NCBI GenBank assembly: GCA_943787295.1
Contig: CALSLW010000002.1
Location: 710,189-774,188 of the forward strand
Length of the DNA stretch: 64,000 nucleotides
Source of the DNA: an uncultured Flavobacteriaceae bacterium
Lineage (GTDB): Bacteria > Bacteroidota > Bacteroidia > Flavobacteriales > Flavobacteriaceae
Reading direction: 5' to 3'
Shown here: one piece after another, positions 25,744 to 33,847 of the stretch
Position numbering within the stretch: position 1 is the stretch's first letter
How the letters are laid out: each line of letters starts with the position of its first letter
The notes under the pieces: generated by a model
What the model saw: only the letters and a program-made list of their open reading frames with translations
The model's database searches: none
What the model was told of the DNA's origin: nothing
Program-made: the position numbers and the translations under genes

Positions 25744-27477
25744 ATGATGAACCTGATAAAACAATTCTTTCCGGTTTTTGAATGGGCAAAAGACTATTCT
25801 TCTTCTGCCTTTAAAAATGATGCCTTTGCTGGGTTAACGGTGGGAATCATGCTAATCCCTCAAGGAATGGCCTATGCCATGATTGCTGGCTTACCTCCTG
25901 TTTATGGTTTATATGCTGCCCTTTTTCCACAAGTGGTTTATGCGCTTATGGGCACTTCTAGACAGCTGGCCGTGGGGCCTGTGGCCATGGACTCCCTTTT
26001 AGTCGCAGCAGGTTTGGGAGCGCTCTCTTTAAGTTCTACCTCAGAGTATATTGCTTTAGCTACTTTTCTCGCCCTGTTTATGGGGGGGATTCAACTGCTT
26101 TTAGGAAGTCTAAAACTAGGCTTTCTTGTCAACTTTTTATCAAAGCCGGTCATTAGCGGGTTTACCTCTGCGGCAGCCATTATCATCGCATTAAGTCAAC
26201 TCAATCATATTTTAGGAATTGACCTTCCTAGAAGCAACAAACTACATGAACTTTTTTCCTTTTTGTTGGAATTAGGCCCTCAAGCACATTTATTAAGCGT
26301 CCTTATTAGTGTCTTGGGGGTTTCTTTTTTGCTCCTTGTCAAACGCTTCTTTCCCCAACTACCCGGCGCGTTAATTTTGGTGCTGTTAGGCACCTTTATC
26401 GCAGCGCAAAACAATTGGGAGGCACTAGGGGTTAAAGTCGTAAAAGAAATCCCAGAAGGCCTTCCTGCCTTTCAACTCCCCAGCGCTAGTTTAAGTCAGG
26501 CCTATGATTTAATTCCATTGGCCCTTACTTTAGCCTTGATTGCTTTTATGGAAGCCATCTCTGTCGCAAAAGCCATCGAAGAAAAAGAAAAAACCAATCA
26601 CCTCAACGCAAACCAAGAATTAATCGCCTTAGGAACGGCGAATATTATTGGCTCCTTATTTCAATCTTACCCAACAACAGGAGGGTTTTCTCGCACCGCA
26701 GTCAATCACGATACAGGAGCTAAGTCTGGCGTTGCTGCCTTGTTTAGTGCTGCTGTTGTAGGGCTTACACTGCTCTTTTTTACCACTTTCTTTTATCATC
26801 TTCCCACCGCAATTTTAGGTGCCATTATCCTAGTAGCTGTTGGAAAATTAATCGATTTAAGCTACCCTAAACAGTTGTGGAAAAACAACCGAAATGAGTT
26901 TTACATCCTAGTCTTTACTTTTTGCATCACCTTATTTGTAGGGATTAAAGAAGGTATTATGCTGGGCGTTTTTGTCGCTTTACTATATATGATCTATCAA
27001 AACACTCAGCCACATATTGCTGTTTTAGGCCGCATCAAAGACACCCATTATTTTAAAAACATCGATCGTTTTACAAAAGATGTGGTGACTTATCCCCAGG
27101 TGCTTATCCTTCGTTTTGACGGACAACTTTTCTTTGGAAATCAACGCTATTTTATTCAAGAATTTTCAGCCTTAATTGAGGCACAAGAGCAGCCCATAAA
27201 ACACCTCGTCATTGCCGCAGCACCCATTAGCTATATCGATGCAACAGCTTTTGAAATGCTCTCCAGTTGGATGGAAGAGTTAAACGTTCAAGGCATCACC
27301 ATTCACTGGACAGGGTTAAACGGTCCATTGCGGGATCGTTTTCATAAAAAAGGAGTGTTTGGCACTTCTAATAAAACCTCTATTTATTCCTCTTTAGATG
27401 CAGCCTTAAATGCCATCCAAGGATCTGCTCCTTCTGAGATCGAAAAAACAATCGCTTCACAACGAAATAAAATTTAA
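25744..27477 (+). CDS. SulP family inorganic anion transporter with STAS domain
   Basis: Inner membrane sulfate/anion permease of 577 residues. The membrane domain (about 25-420) contains the SulP signatures GLTVGIMLIPQGMAYAMIAGLPPVYGLYAALFP and LIALGTANIIGSLFQSYPTTGGFSRTAVNHDTGAKSGVAALF. A cytoplasmic STAS domain covers about 440-550 (VLILRFDGQLFFGNQRYFIQEF). GTG two codons earlier is also open; the ATG lies just after the -7 element. It is the first gene of an operon with a persulfide dioxygenase-rhodanese and two YeeE-type channels. It may export sulfite, thiosulfate or sulfate made during sulfide detoxification, or import a sulfur anion. The direction is not given by sequence. Confidence 0.92.
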   Translation: MMNLIKQFFPVFEWAKDYSSSAFKNDAFAGLTVGIMLIPQGMAYAMIAGLPPVYGLYAALFPQVVYALMGTSRQLAVGPVAMDSLLVAAGLGALSLSSTSEYIALATFLALFMGGIQLLLGSLKLGFLVNFLSKPVISGFTSAAAIIIALSQLNHILGIDLPRSNKLHELFSFLLELGPQAHLLSVLISVLGVSFLLLVKRFFPQLPGALILVLLGTFIAAQNNWEALGVKVVKEIPEGLPAFQLPSASLSQAYDLIPLALTLALIAFMEAISVAKAIEEKEKTNHLNANQELIALGTANIIGSLFQSYPTTGGFSRTAVNHDTGAKSGVAALFSAAVVGLTLLFFTTFFYHLPTAILGAIILVAVGKLIDLSYPKQLWKNNRNEFYILVFTFCITLFVGIKEGIMLGVFVALLYMIYQNTQPHIAVLGRIKDTHYFKNIDRFTKDVVTYPQVLILRFDGQLFFGNQRYFIQEFSALIEAQEQPIKHLVIAAAPISYIDATAFEMLSSWMEELNVQGITIHWTGLNGPLRDRFHKKGVFGTSNKTSIYSSLDAALNAIQGSAPSEIEKTIASQRNKI

Positions 27478-27490
27478 TTTTACACCTATT

Positions 27491-28900
27491 ATGATTATTG
27501 AACAAATCTACACCGGATGCCTTTCTCAAGGGGCGTATTATATCGAAAGTCAAGGAGAAGTAGCCATTATTGATCCTTTAAGAGAGGTCAAACCTTATTT
27601 GGATCGTGTGGCTAAAGCCAAAGCGAAAGTGAAATACATTTTTGAAACGCATTTTCACGCCGACTTTGTCAGTGGACACCTTACGCTCTCTAAGGAAACC
27701 AAAGCGCCTATTGTTTATGGGCCTAATGCTAATCCAGACTTTGAGGTTATTATCGCAAAAGACGAGCAGGTTTTCCCGCTTGGAGAAGTAAGCATTGTCG
27801 CTTTACACACGCCTGGGCATACCATGGAAAGCACCACCTATTTATTAAGAGATAAAGACGGGAAAGACCACGCTATTTTTAGTGGTGACACTCTTTTTCT
27901 AGGCGATGTTGGCCGTCCAGATTTAGCCCAAAAAGCGAATAGTATTACCCAAGAAGATCTCGCTGGCTATTTATTTGATAGCCTTCGAAATAAAATCATG
28001 CCCCTTGCAGATGACGTAACCGTTTATCCCGCACACGGTGCCGGTTCTGCCTGCGGAAAAAACATGATGAAAGAAACCGTTGACTCTTTAGGGAACCAAA
28101 AGAAGATGAACTATGCTTTGAGAGCAGACATGACCAAGGAAGAGTTCATCAAAGAGGTCACTGACGGTCTTATGCCCCCTCCTTCTTATTTTCCTCTAAA
28201 TGTAAAGATGAACAAATCTGGTTATGAAGACATTGACCAAGTGCTTGAAAGAGGAACACGCGCTTTAAACCCAGAAGAGTTTGAAGCGATGGCAAATGCA
28301 CAAGACGCCTTGATCTTAGATGTGCGTCATCAAAACGACTTTGTACAAGGACACATTCCGCAGTCGATCTTTATCGGGATTGACGGAGGCTTTGCACCGT
28401 GGGTAGGCGCTTTAATTGCCGATGTCAAACAACCCCTACTCCTGATCACCCCAGAAGGAAGAGAAGAAGAAACCATTACCCGCTTATCACGCGTTGGTTT
28501 TGATCAATCGCTGGGCTATCTCGACGGAAGTTTCGCTGCCTGGAAAGCCGCTGGAAAAGAATATGACAGCATTAGCAGTGTAGAGGCTCAAAGCCTTGAA
28601 ACAGCCATTGCTCAAAACGAAGCAACTGTTTTTGATGTTCGTAAAGACGGAGAGTTTTTATCAGAACACATTGAAGGTGCAACTAACACTCCCCTAGATT
28701 TCTTAAACGATCACTTAGGAGCGTTTCCAGAAAACGGAAGCTTTTTCTTGCACTGTGCTGGTGGGTACCGCTCTGTCATTGCTGCCTCTGTACTTAAAAA
28801 AAGAGGCATCCACAATATGATCGATGTTAAGGGTGGCTTTAAAGCCATCAAAGAAACTAATATTACACTAACGGACTATGTTTGTCCTTCCACACTTTAA
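27491..28900 (+). CDS. CstB-like persulfide dioxygenase-pseudorhodanese-rhodanese fusion
   Basis: Three domains in 469 residues. Residues 1-235 are a metallo-beta-lactamase/ETHE1-type persulfide dioxygenase with iron ligands in THFHADFVSGH (H54, H56, D58), TPGHT (H110), FSGDT (D133) and YPAHGAG (H182). A cysteine follows at 188 in GSACGK. Residues 265-355 are a rhodanese fold without catalytic Cys (LLITPEGREEE). Residues 365-460 are an active-looking rhodanese with C422 in HCAGGYRS. This order is that of Staphylococcus CstB, which turns persulfides into thiosulfate. The start is ATG 13 bases after the SulP stop. Two YeeE/YedE genes follow directly. Confidence 0.9.
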   Translation: MIIEQIYTGCLSQGAYYIESQGEVAIIDPLREVKPYLDRVAKAKAKVKYIFETHFHADFVSGHLTLSKETKAPIVYGPNANPDFEVIIAKDEQVFPLGEVSIVALHTPGHTMESTTYLLRDKDGKDHAIFSGDTLFLGDVGRPDLAQKANSITQEDLAGYLFDSLRNKIMPLADDVTVYPAHGAGSACGKNMMKETVDSLGNQKKMNYALRADMTKEEFIKEVTDGLMPPPSYFPLNVKMNKSGYEDIDQVLERGTRALNPEEFEAMANAQDALILDVRHQNDFVQGHIPQSIFIGIDGGFAPWVGALIADVKQPLLLITPEGREEETITRLSRVGFDQSLGYLDGSFAAWKAAGKEYDSISSVEAQSLETAIAQNEATVFDVRKDGEFLSEHIEGATNTPLDFLNDHLGAFPENGSFFLHCAGGYRSVIAASVLKKRGIHNMIDVKGGFKAIKETNITLTDYVCPSTL

Positions 28901-28906
28901 TTCATT

Positions 28907-29467
28907 ATGATAGAATTTTTACTACAACCATGGCCCTGGTATTTTAGTGGCCCTATGATCGCTTTTGTTCTTTTCTTGCTGCTATGGACAGGGAAAACCT
29001 TTGGCATGTCCTCCAACTTACGCACTTTATGTGCGGCCTTAGGCGCAGGAAAAAAAGTGTCCTTTTTTCAATTTGACTGGAAAGCGCAACGCTGGAATCT
29101 AGTCGTTGCCTTAGGCGCTGTTGTGGGAGGATATATTGCCGCAAACTTTCTAAGCGTTTCAACTGCAGTCGCGATTTCAGAAAGCATCATCGCACAATTA
29201 AACAGCATGGGAATTCAAGACGCTGGACAAGCCTATATGCCCGCTTCGCTTTTTAGTTTAGAGGCGTTTAGCACGCCAAAGTCACTCTTGATTTTAAGCC
29301 TTGGAGGTTTCTTTGTGGGCTTTGGTGCTCGTTATGCCGGGGGCTGTACTTCTGGTCATGCCATCTCTGGATTGAGTAATTTCCAGTTGCCGTCTTTAAT
29401 CGCTGTCATCGGTTTCTTTATCGGTGGCTTATTTGTTAATCACTTTTTATTACCCTACTTATTATAA
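28907..29467 (+). CDS. YeeE/YedE family sulfur transporter, first half-protein
   Basis: A 186-residue inner membrane protein with about five helices. The conserved cysteine motif GARYAGGCTSGHAISGLSNFQLPSLIAV is present in the C-terminal half. Full-length YeeE proteins (thiosulfate uptake) are about 350 residues with two such halves; here the halves are two genes, like pmpAB. The gene starts six bases after the CstB-like gene, and its last base is the first base of the next gene. It likely carries thiosulfate or another reduced sulfur species as a heterodimer with the next product. Confidence 0.88.
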   Translation: MIEFLLQPWPWYFSGPMIAFVLFLLLWTGKTFGMSSNLRTLCAALGAGKKVSFFQFDWKAQRWNLVVALGAVVGGYIAANFLSVSTAVAISESIIAQLNSMGIQDAGQAYMPASLFSLEAFSTPKSLLILSLGGFFVGFGARYAGGCTSGHAISGLSNFQLPSLIAVIGFFIGGLFVNHFLLPYLL

Positions 29468-29883
29468 TGCGCACTATCGTCTATTTCGCCATCGGAATCC
29501 TTTTTGGAATCACCATGTTTAAATCAGAAGCCGCTTCGTGGTTTCGCATCTATGAGATGTTTCAATTCAAGGCCTTCCATATGTATGGCATTATTGGCTC
29601 TGCTTTATTTTGCGGAGCAATCATTACTTACTTATTGAAAAAATTTAAGGCAAAATCTATTCTTGACGGAAGCGAAATCGTCATTGCTGATAAAGCAAGT
29701 GGCTGGAAACGCTACCTCTTTGGGGGCATGTTTTTTGGCTTTGGCTGGGCCATTTCTGGCGCCTGCCCAGGGCCGATGTTTACCACATTAGGTGCTGGCT
29801 TTTATCCTATTCTAGTGGTTATTGCGACGGCTACCCTAGGAACATTTTGCTACGGTTTACTGCAAAAACACCTGCCGCACTAA
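29467..29883 (+). CDS. YeeE/YedE family (DUF6691-type) sulfur transporter, second half-protein
   Basis: A 138-residue membrane protein with four to five helices. The cysteine motif GFGWAISGACPGPMFTTLGAGFYPILVV corresponds to the second conserved Cys motif of YeeE. It follows the first half-protein with a one-base overlap, so the two are translationally coupled. It ends the sulfur operon and overlaps the convergent CaCA exchanger by four bases. Confidence 0.88.
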   Translation: MRTIVYFAIGILFGITMFKSEAASWFRIYEMFQFKAFHMYGIIGSALFCGAIITYLLKKFKAKSILDGSEIVIADKASGWKRYLFGGMFFGFGWAISGACPGPMFTTLGAGFYPILVVIATATLGTFCYGLLQKHLPH

Positions 29884-31025
29884 AGTGCACTGGGGATCCA
29901 CGAAGCAATGGTTTGCCCTACTTGTATCGCCCAGTCATATGCATAGGCTTTGGCAAAAATAAAGCCGATAAATGCCACATATAGGGATAACAAAAGAAAG
30001 GCGTGTGTTTGCTTTAAGCCATTGTTGAAATAGTAAATCAAAAAAGCAACGATGGTCAAAATGACCAAACTGGCCTGTAATTCAGCGACATTTGCAACAG
30101 TCTCTGGTGTCATGACGATAGGGCCATTAAAGAGCGTAAACGCAAATAAGGGAAAGCCTAAGGCAAAACAGATATCAAAGATATTGCTCCCTAGCGCATT
30201 CGCCACAGCGTCGTCATATTGTCCTGCAACCGCATCGCGATAAGATAAGATGGTGTCTGGAACAGAGGTGGCCGCAGAGGCTAAAACAACCGCAATAAAA
30301 TAAGGCGCAATCCCCAACTCTTCTGAAAGTAATTCGCAAGAATGTATCAAAACAATACAGGCTAAACCGATCACTAACATCGAAAAGAGCAAAAGCATCC
30401 AGGCGTTAGCGGTGTTGATTTTTTTACGCACAAAAACATCTTCAAAGTCTAACAGCATTAGTGCTTTTAAAACCGACTGCTTTCGCTCTATGTTTTTTTC
30501 TTCTAGTCCTTCTGGCTCTTCTTCTACTGCTGTGGTCTCTTCCTTTTTTTTCATGGTGCCAAACATATAGGCGACATAAACCACATAGGTCAACATGAGC
30601 ACTAAACCATGGACCCAAGTAAGGTGGTTTCCAGAGACCATGTAGATCAGGATCAATTCTGCAATGATTAATCCTATCCCATCTCTAAGAATGACCTTTC
30701 TAGACACATTTACTTTATGGGCAATCCCATAGCCGATTACAGCTAAAATGGCTACGGCAGGAATAATCATTCCGTTAAAAATCGCACTGCCCGCTGTTGT
30801 CCCAATCCCGAAGGCAAAGTTGTCTACCTCGCCTAAAAGCATTAAACTAAATAAGGTCGTAAAGAGTTCTGGGATCGAACTACCCACCGCATTAATGGTT
30901 GCCCCGCGAACACCATCGGTTAAGTTTCTTCCTAAGTATCCAGAGGCGACTTCAAAGCCGTCACTTGATCGCCAAATAATAAGCATTGCTAGGGTGATGG
31001 CAAAAAGAGCAGAAAGTGTAACCAT
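29880..31025 (-). CDS. Sodium/calcium exchanger (CaCA) family membrane protein
   Basis: Inner membrane cation antiporter of 381 residues with about eleven helices in two inverted repeats. The alpha-1 repeat is GATINAVGSSIPELFTTLFSLML and the alpha-2 repeat is VVLASAATSVPDTILSYRDAVAGQYDDAVANALGSNIFDICFALGFPLF. Between them is a charged cytoplasmic loop (KKKEETTAVEEEPEGLEEKNIERKQ). These are the ion-binding signatures of the family, although the alpha-1 GSS-PE and alpha-2 TSVPD differ slightly from YrbG. It probably exports Ca2+ (or another cation) against Na+ or H+. It is a single gene, convergent with the sulfur operon, with no visible functional link. Confidence 0.87.
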   Translation of the reverse strand: MVTLSALFAITLAMLIIWRSSDGFEVASGYLGRNLTDGVRGATINAVGSSIPELFTTLFSLMLLGEVDNFAFGIGTTAGSAIFNGMIIPAVAILAVIGYGIAHKVNVSRKVILRDGIGLIIAELILIYMVSGNHLTWVHGLVLMLTYVVYVAYMFGTMKKKEETTAVEEEPEGLEEKNIERKQSVLKALMLLDFEDVFVRKKINTANAWMLLLFSMLVIGLACIVLIHSCELLSEELGIAPYFIAVVLASAATSVPDTILSYRDAVAGQYDDAVANALGSNIFDICFALGFPLFAFTLFNGPIVMTPETVANVAELQASLVILTIVAFLIYYFNNGLKQTHAFLLLSLYVAFIGFIFAKAYAYDWAIQVGQTIASWIPSAL

Positions 31026-31131
31026 TTAGTGTGTTTGATGAACAAATTTACAGTTAAATTTTATCTTTTTAAGGCTTTCCTACAAGAAGAGCGTATAGCA
31101 TAAACGGTGAATTTTTTGTAAATTTAAAGTC

Positions 31132-31233
31132 ATGGGATATTTTTTAAGCAACATACTGGTTTACGGCTTTCTCTTTTTTTTGGTCGTTGTGGGATATAAT
31201 GCTTTACGCGAAATGCGTAACAAAAAGAAATAA
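31132..31233 (+). CDS. Possible 33-residue single-span membrane peptide
   Basis: A short open frame that encodes one hydrophobic helix (residues 4-22, FLSNILVYGFLFFLVVVGY) with a basic tail (REMRNKKK), as in genuine small membrane proteins. It lies 40 bases upstream of the DUF2452 gene on the same strand, in an otherwise empty 250-base gap. Its shape recalls CcoQ-like or other single-span peptides, but there is no partner oxidase nearby. It could be a chance frame. Confidence 0.4.
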   Translation: MGYFLSNILVYGFLFFLVVVGYNALREMRNKKK

Positions 31234-31273
31234 TCGTTAGGAAGTCCGTACTTTTGCTAAAAAAGCTAGAAAA

Positions 31274-31678
31274 ATGAAATCTTCCAAAAAACCCGATGGG
31301 GTGGCATGGGACGAAGAAAACCAAGCGTATATCGCTAAACTTCTTCCTTATGCAACCAGCAATAGTAGCCCCGTGATTAGCGTTCCTAATGTGGATGCTT
31401 TTAAACAAAAAGGGGTTGAAAAAGTTTCTAAACAGTTCCAGGCAGAACTTGAAGACTTACAAAATAAAATCAAACAGTTTGTAACACTTGCGTCAGACAC
31501 CCAAGAAGTCTATTCTGCTAAGTTTAAATTTGAACCCATAGTAGGGGAAAGTTATCACCTCTATGCTGGGAAAAATGGAGAAAACTTTTTATCCCTTATT
31601 TCCCCCGATAGCTGGAACAAGGAGTTTTTGGGTACCTTTAGACTCAACGGAGAGTATAAGTGGGAACGTCAAGATTAA
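31274..31678 (+). CDS. DUF2452 family protein
   Basis: A 134-residue cytoplasmic protein of unknown function, conserved in Bacteroidota. The pattern KKPDGVAWDEENQAYIAKLLPYATSNSSPVISVPNVDAFK, a central coiled helix (KVSKQFQAELEDLQNKIKQF) and the C-terminal FKFEPIVGESYHLYAGKNGENFLSLISPDSW, then FRLNGEYKWE, is what I associate with DUF2452. No cysteine, no signal peptide. Its stop overlaps the convergent CAP gene by four bases. Function is not known to me. Confidence 0.78.
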   Translation: MKSSKKPDGVAWDEENQAYIAKLLPYATSNSSPVISVPNVDAFKQKGVEKVSKQFQAELEDLQNKIKQFVTLASDTQEVYSAKFKFEPIVGESYHLYAGKNGENFLSLISPDSWNKEFLGTFRLNGEYKWERQD

Positions 31679-32196
31679 CGAAAAACCTGGGTGCCATAAC
31701 CCACCCCTTTTTCGTCAAATTGTATCCCAACGCCTAGATAAATATAATCTCCCATCATGTTTTTATAATGTGGGGGGCTGTTTTTCCAGCCTTCTACCAT
31801 GCATTCTGCTAAGGCTTCAGAAGAACGCGTGTCGCCACAAGTAGACACGTTTTGAAACCATGGCACTTGTGCAATGTTTTCTGCCACCCCTATAAAGCTG
31901 TTCCCTACTCTTCTCCAGGGCTGGATCTTTAACTTCTCTGCTCGAGTAACCGGCGTTAAGCCGTCGGGGTCAACATGACTGTAAAAACTTTTGGCCACCA
32001 TATTATCGCTATGATATTGCGCTAATTGGTCTAAGCTATCTAAGGCTTTATACGGTTTAAGCCCTTTAGCAAGCCTAATGCGGTTCGTTTTTTCAAAAAT
32101 CAAACGTGATATCTCTTCGGTGTTTTGTTGTGCAATCCCTTGAAAAGAAAGCAACAATAGCAAGAATAAAGCAGTATGCATTAAAGGGTTTTTCAT
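31675..32196 (-). CDS. Secreted CAP/SCP (PR-1-like) domain protein
   Basis: A signal peptide (MKNPLMHTALFLLLLLSFQGIAQQ) is followed by a CAP domain over most of the 173 residues. CAP motifs are IFEKTNRIRLAKGLKPYKALDSLDQLAQYHSDNM, FYSHVDPDG, GVAENIAQVPWF and EGWKNSPPHYKNMMGDYIYLGVGIQFDEKGVGYGTQVF. The two His and acidic residues of the CAP cavity are present (YHSDN, SHVDP, PPHYKN). Bacterial members are exported and of uncertain role, perhaps cell-envelope or lipid binding. I chose the ATG at the signal peptide over an upstream frame extension. Confidence 0.87.
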   Translation of the reverse strand: MKNPLMHTALFLLLLLSFQGIAQQNTEEISRLIFEKTNRIRLAKGLKPYKALDSLDQLAQYHSDNMVAKSFYSHVDPDGLTPVTRAEKLKIQPWRRVGNSFIGVAENIAQVPWFQNVSTCGDTRSSEALAECMVEGWKNSPPHYKNMMGDYIYLGVGIQFDEKGVGYGTQVFR

Positions 32197-32248
32197 AATA
32201 GAAATATTAGTCCAACAAATATGCTTAATTTTACACAATAATCACGCC

Positions 32249-32641
32249 ATGGAAAGTCCAAGACAAAAAAAGATTGCCGCATTACTGCAACAAGAAATCG
32301 CTCAACTTTTACAGGGAGCCGTTCGAAAAGAAGGCGTAAGCAATCTTTTGGTTTCTGTTACAAAAGTGAATGTTACCGTTGACCTTTCAATTGCAAAGGT
32401 TTATTTAAGTCTGTTCCCGTCTAAAGACGCCGCAACTTGGCTTGAAGGAATTCAATCTAACGCTTTTCAAGTAAAGCACGACCTTGCTCAGATTCTTAAA
32501 AATGAGTTGAGGCGCGTTCCTGAACTCCTTTTTTTTATGGATGACTCCTTAGACTATATTGAAGGGATTGATGCTGCATTGCAATCCCCAGAAAACCCCA
32601 TTATTGAACGAGAAAAACTAGCGAAACGCAAAAAGAAATAA
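32249..32641 (+). CDS. rbfA: 30S ribosome-binding factor RbfA
   Basis: Maturation factor for the 16S rRNA 5' end and for late 30S assembly. A single KH-like domain in 130 residues: MESPRQKKIAALLQQEIAQLLQG, then LLVSVTKVNVTVDLSIAKVYLSLFPSKD and LKNELRRVPELLFFMDDSLDYIEGIDAAL. The VPEL-F-DDSLDY block is the RbfA signature. The gene diverges from the CAP protein and overlaps no gene. It stands three bases before a LolC/E-type permease, a common flavobacterial pair. Confidence 0.95.
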   Translation: MESPRQKKIAALLQQEIAQLLQGAVRKEGVSNLLVSVTKVNVTVDLSIAKVYLSLFPSKDAATWLEGIQSNAFQVKHDLAQILKNELRRVPELLFFMDDSLDYIEGIDAALQSPENPIIEREKLAKRKKK

Positions 32642-32644
32642 ACA

Positions 32645-33847
32645 GTGCAGGTCCCCTTTTTTATTGCATTGCGTTACTTTTTTACCAAAAGCAAACAAAG
32701 TATTATCAACTTGATTAACCTCATTTCTATTGGGGTCGTTCTGGTTGCCACCGCATCTCTCTTTATCGTCTTAAGTGCCTTTAGTGGCTTGAAAGACTTT
32801 GGCCTTTCGTTTAGCAATTCCTTTGACCCAGATATACGTGTTAGTGCCACTTTTGGGAAAATACTAACTGTTGATTCTCTTCAACTTAATGCGATTAATC
32901 AACTCGAAGATGTGATGTTCGCGACTCCTATCTTAGAAGAAAAGGTCTTTTTGTCGTTTAACAATAAAAATCAAGTCGCCCTTTTAAAAGGGGTCGATAA
33001 AGGCTATACAGACGTTGTTCAAATTGAGGAGTTAATCGTTAGTGGGAATTGGTTTAGAAACGATTTTGACGAAGTCGTTGTCGGCGGCGGTATCGCCAAT
33101 AATTTAAGCCTTGGGGTGTATGATTATACCTCCTTCTTAACCCTTTCAGCCCCAAAACGCAAAGGAGGCTTAGGCCTGGGGAAAAACCCCTTTAAAAAAG
33201 AAACAGCCCTTGTTTCTGGGATCTATTTTGCTAATGAAGAGCTGGATAAAAAGTACCTCTTTGCTAAAATTGATCTAGCACAACGTTTACTGCAACGGTC
33301 CCCTACAGACTATAGCGCGATTGAAATTAAAACTTCTGGTAATCCCGACTTAGGCTTGTTGTCCCAAAAAATAAAAACAATCTTAAAACAAGAGGTTAAT
33401 GTCCTTAACAGAGCACAACTCAACGCCGCTTTGTACAAAATGCTCAACACAGAAAACTTAGCGGTTTATCTGATTTTTAGTTTAATCATCATCATTGCAT
33501 TGTTCAATGTTGTGGGCTCTTTAATCATGATGTTTTTAGACAAAAAACCTCAACTAAACATTTTCTTTGCTATGGGGCTAACGCCCAAAGAGATCCAACG
33601 TGTCTTCTTTTATCTAGGCGGTTTAATTAGCTGGGTGGGCGGTTTACTGGGAATCTTAGTAGGAACGATTTTAGTCCTCTTTCAATACTACTTCCCCTTT
33701 TTATATGTCCCGGGAACGAGCCTGGCCTATCCTGTACTTTTTGAGATCAAAAATTTTATCATTGTGATCTCTACCATTTTGGTATTAGGGGTTTTAACCA
33801 CTGCCTGGGCAACAAGAAATATGGATAAAAAAGTGGGTGTAATTTAA
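32645..33847 (+). CDS. ABC transporter permease, LolC/LolE (FtsX) family
   Basis: Inner membrane permease of the type IV/MacB-like group, which in the Lol system extracts lipoproteins from the inner membrane. There is an N-terminal helix (INLINLISIGVVLVATASLFIVLSAFSGLKDF), a roughly 230-residue periplasmic domain, then three C-terminal helices with YLIFSLIIIIALFNVVGSLIMMFLDKKPQLNIFFAMGLTPKEIQRVFFYLGG. At 400 residues it has LolE-like size. The start is GTG. Neither LolD nor other Lol genes are adjacent; in Bacteroidota one permease gene often serves. It converges on dusB with a four-base overlap. Confidence 0.88.
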   Translation: MQVPFFIALRYFFTKSKQSIINLINLISIGVVLVATASLFIVLSAFSGLKDFGLSFSNSFDPDIRVSATFGKILTVDSLQLNAINQLEDVMFATPILEEKVFLSFNNKNQVALLKGVDKGYTDVVQIEELIVSGNWFRNDFDEVVVGGGIANNLSLGVYDYTSFLTLSAPKRKGGLGLGKNPFKKETALVSGIYFANEELDKKYLFAKIDLAQRLLQRSPTDYSAIEIKTSGNPDLGLLSQKIKTILKQEVNVLNRAQLNAALYKMLNTENLAVYLIFSLIIIIALFNVVGSLIMMFLDKKPQLNIFFAMGLTPKEIQRVFFYLGGLISWVGGLLGILVGTILVLFQYYFPFLYVPGTSLAYPVLFEIKNFIIVISTILVLGVLTTAWATRNMDKKVGVI

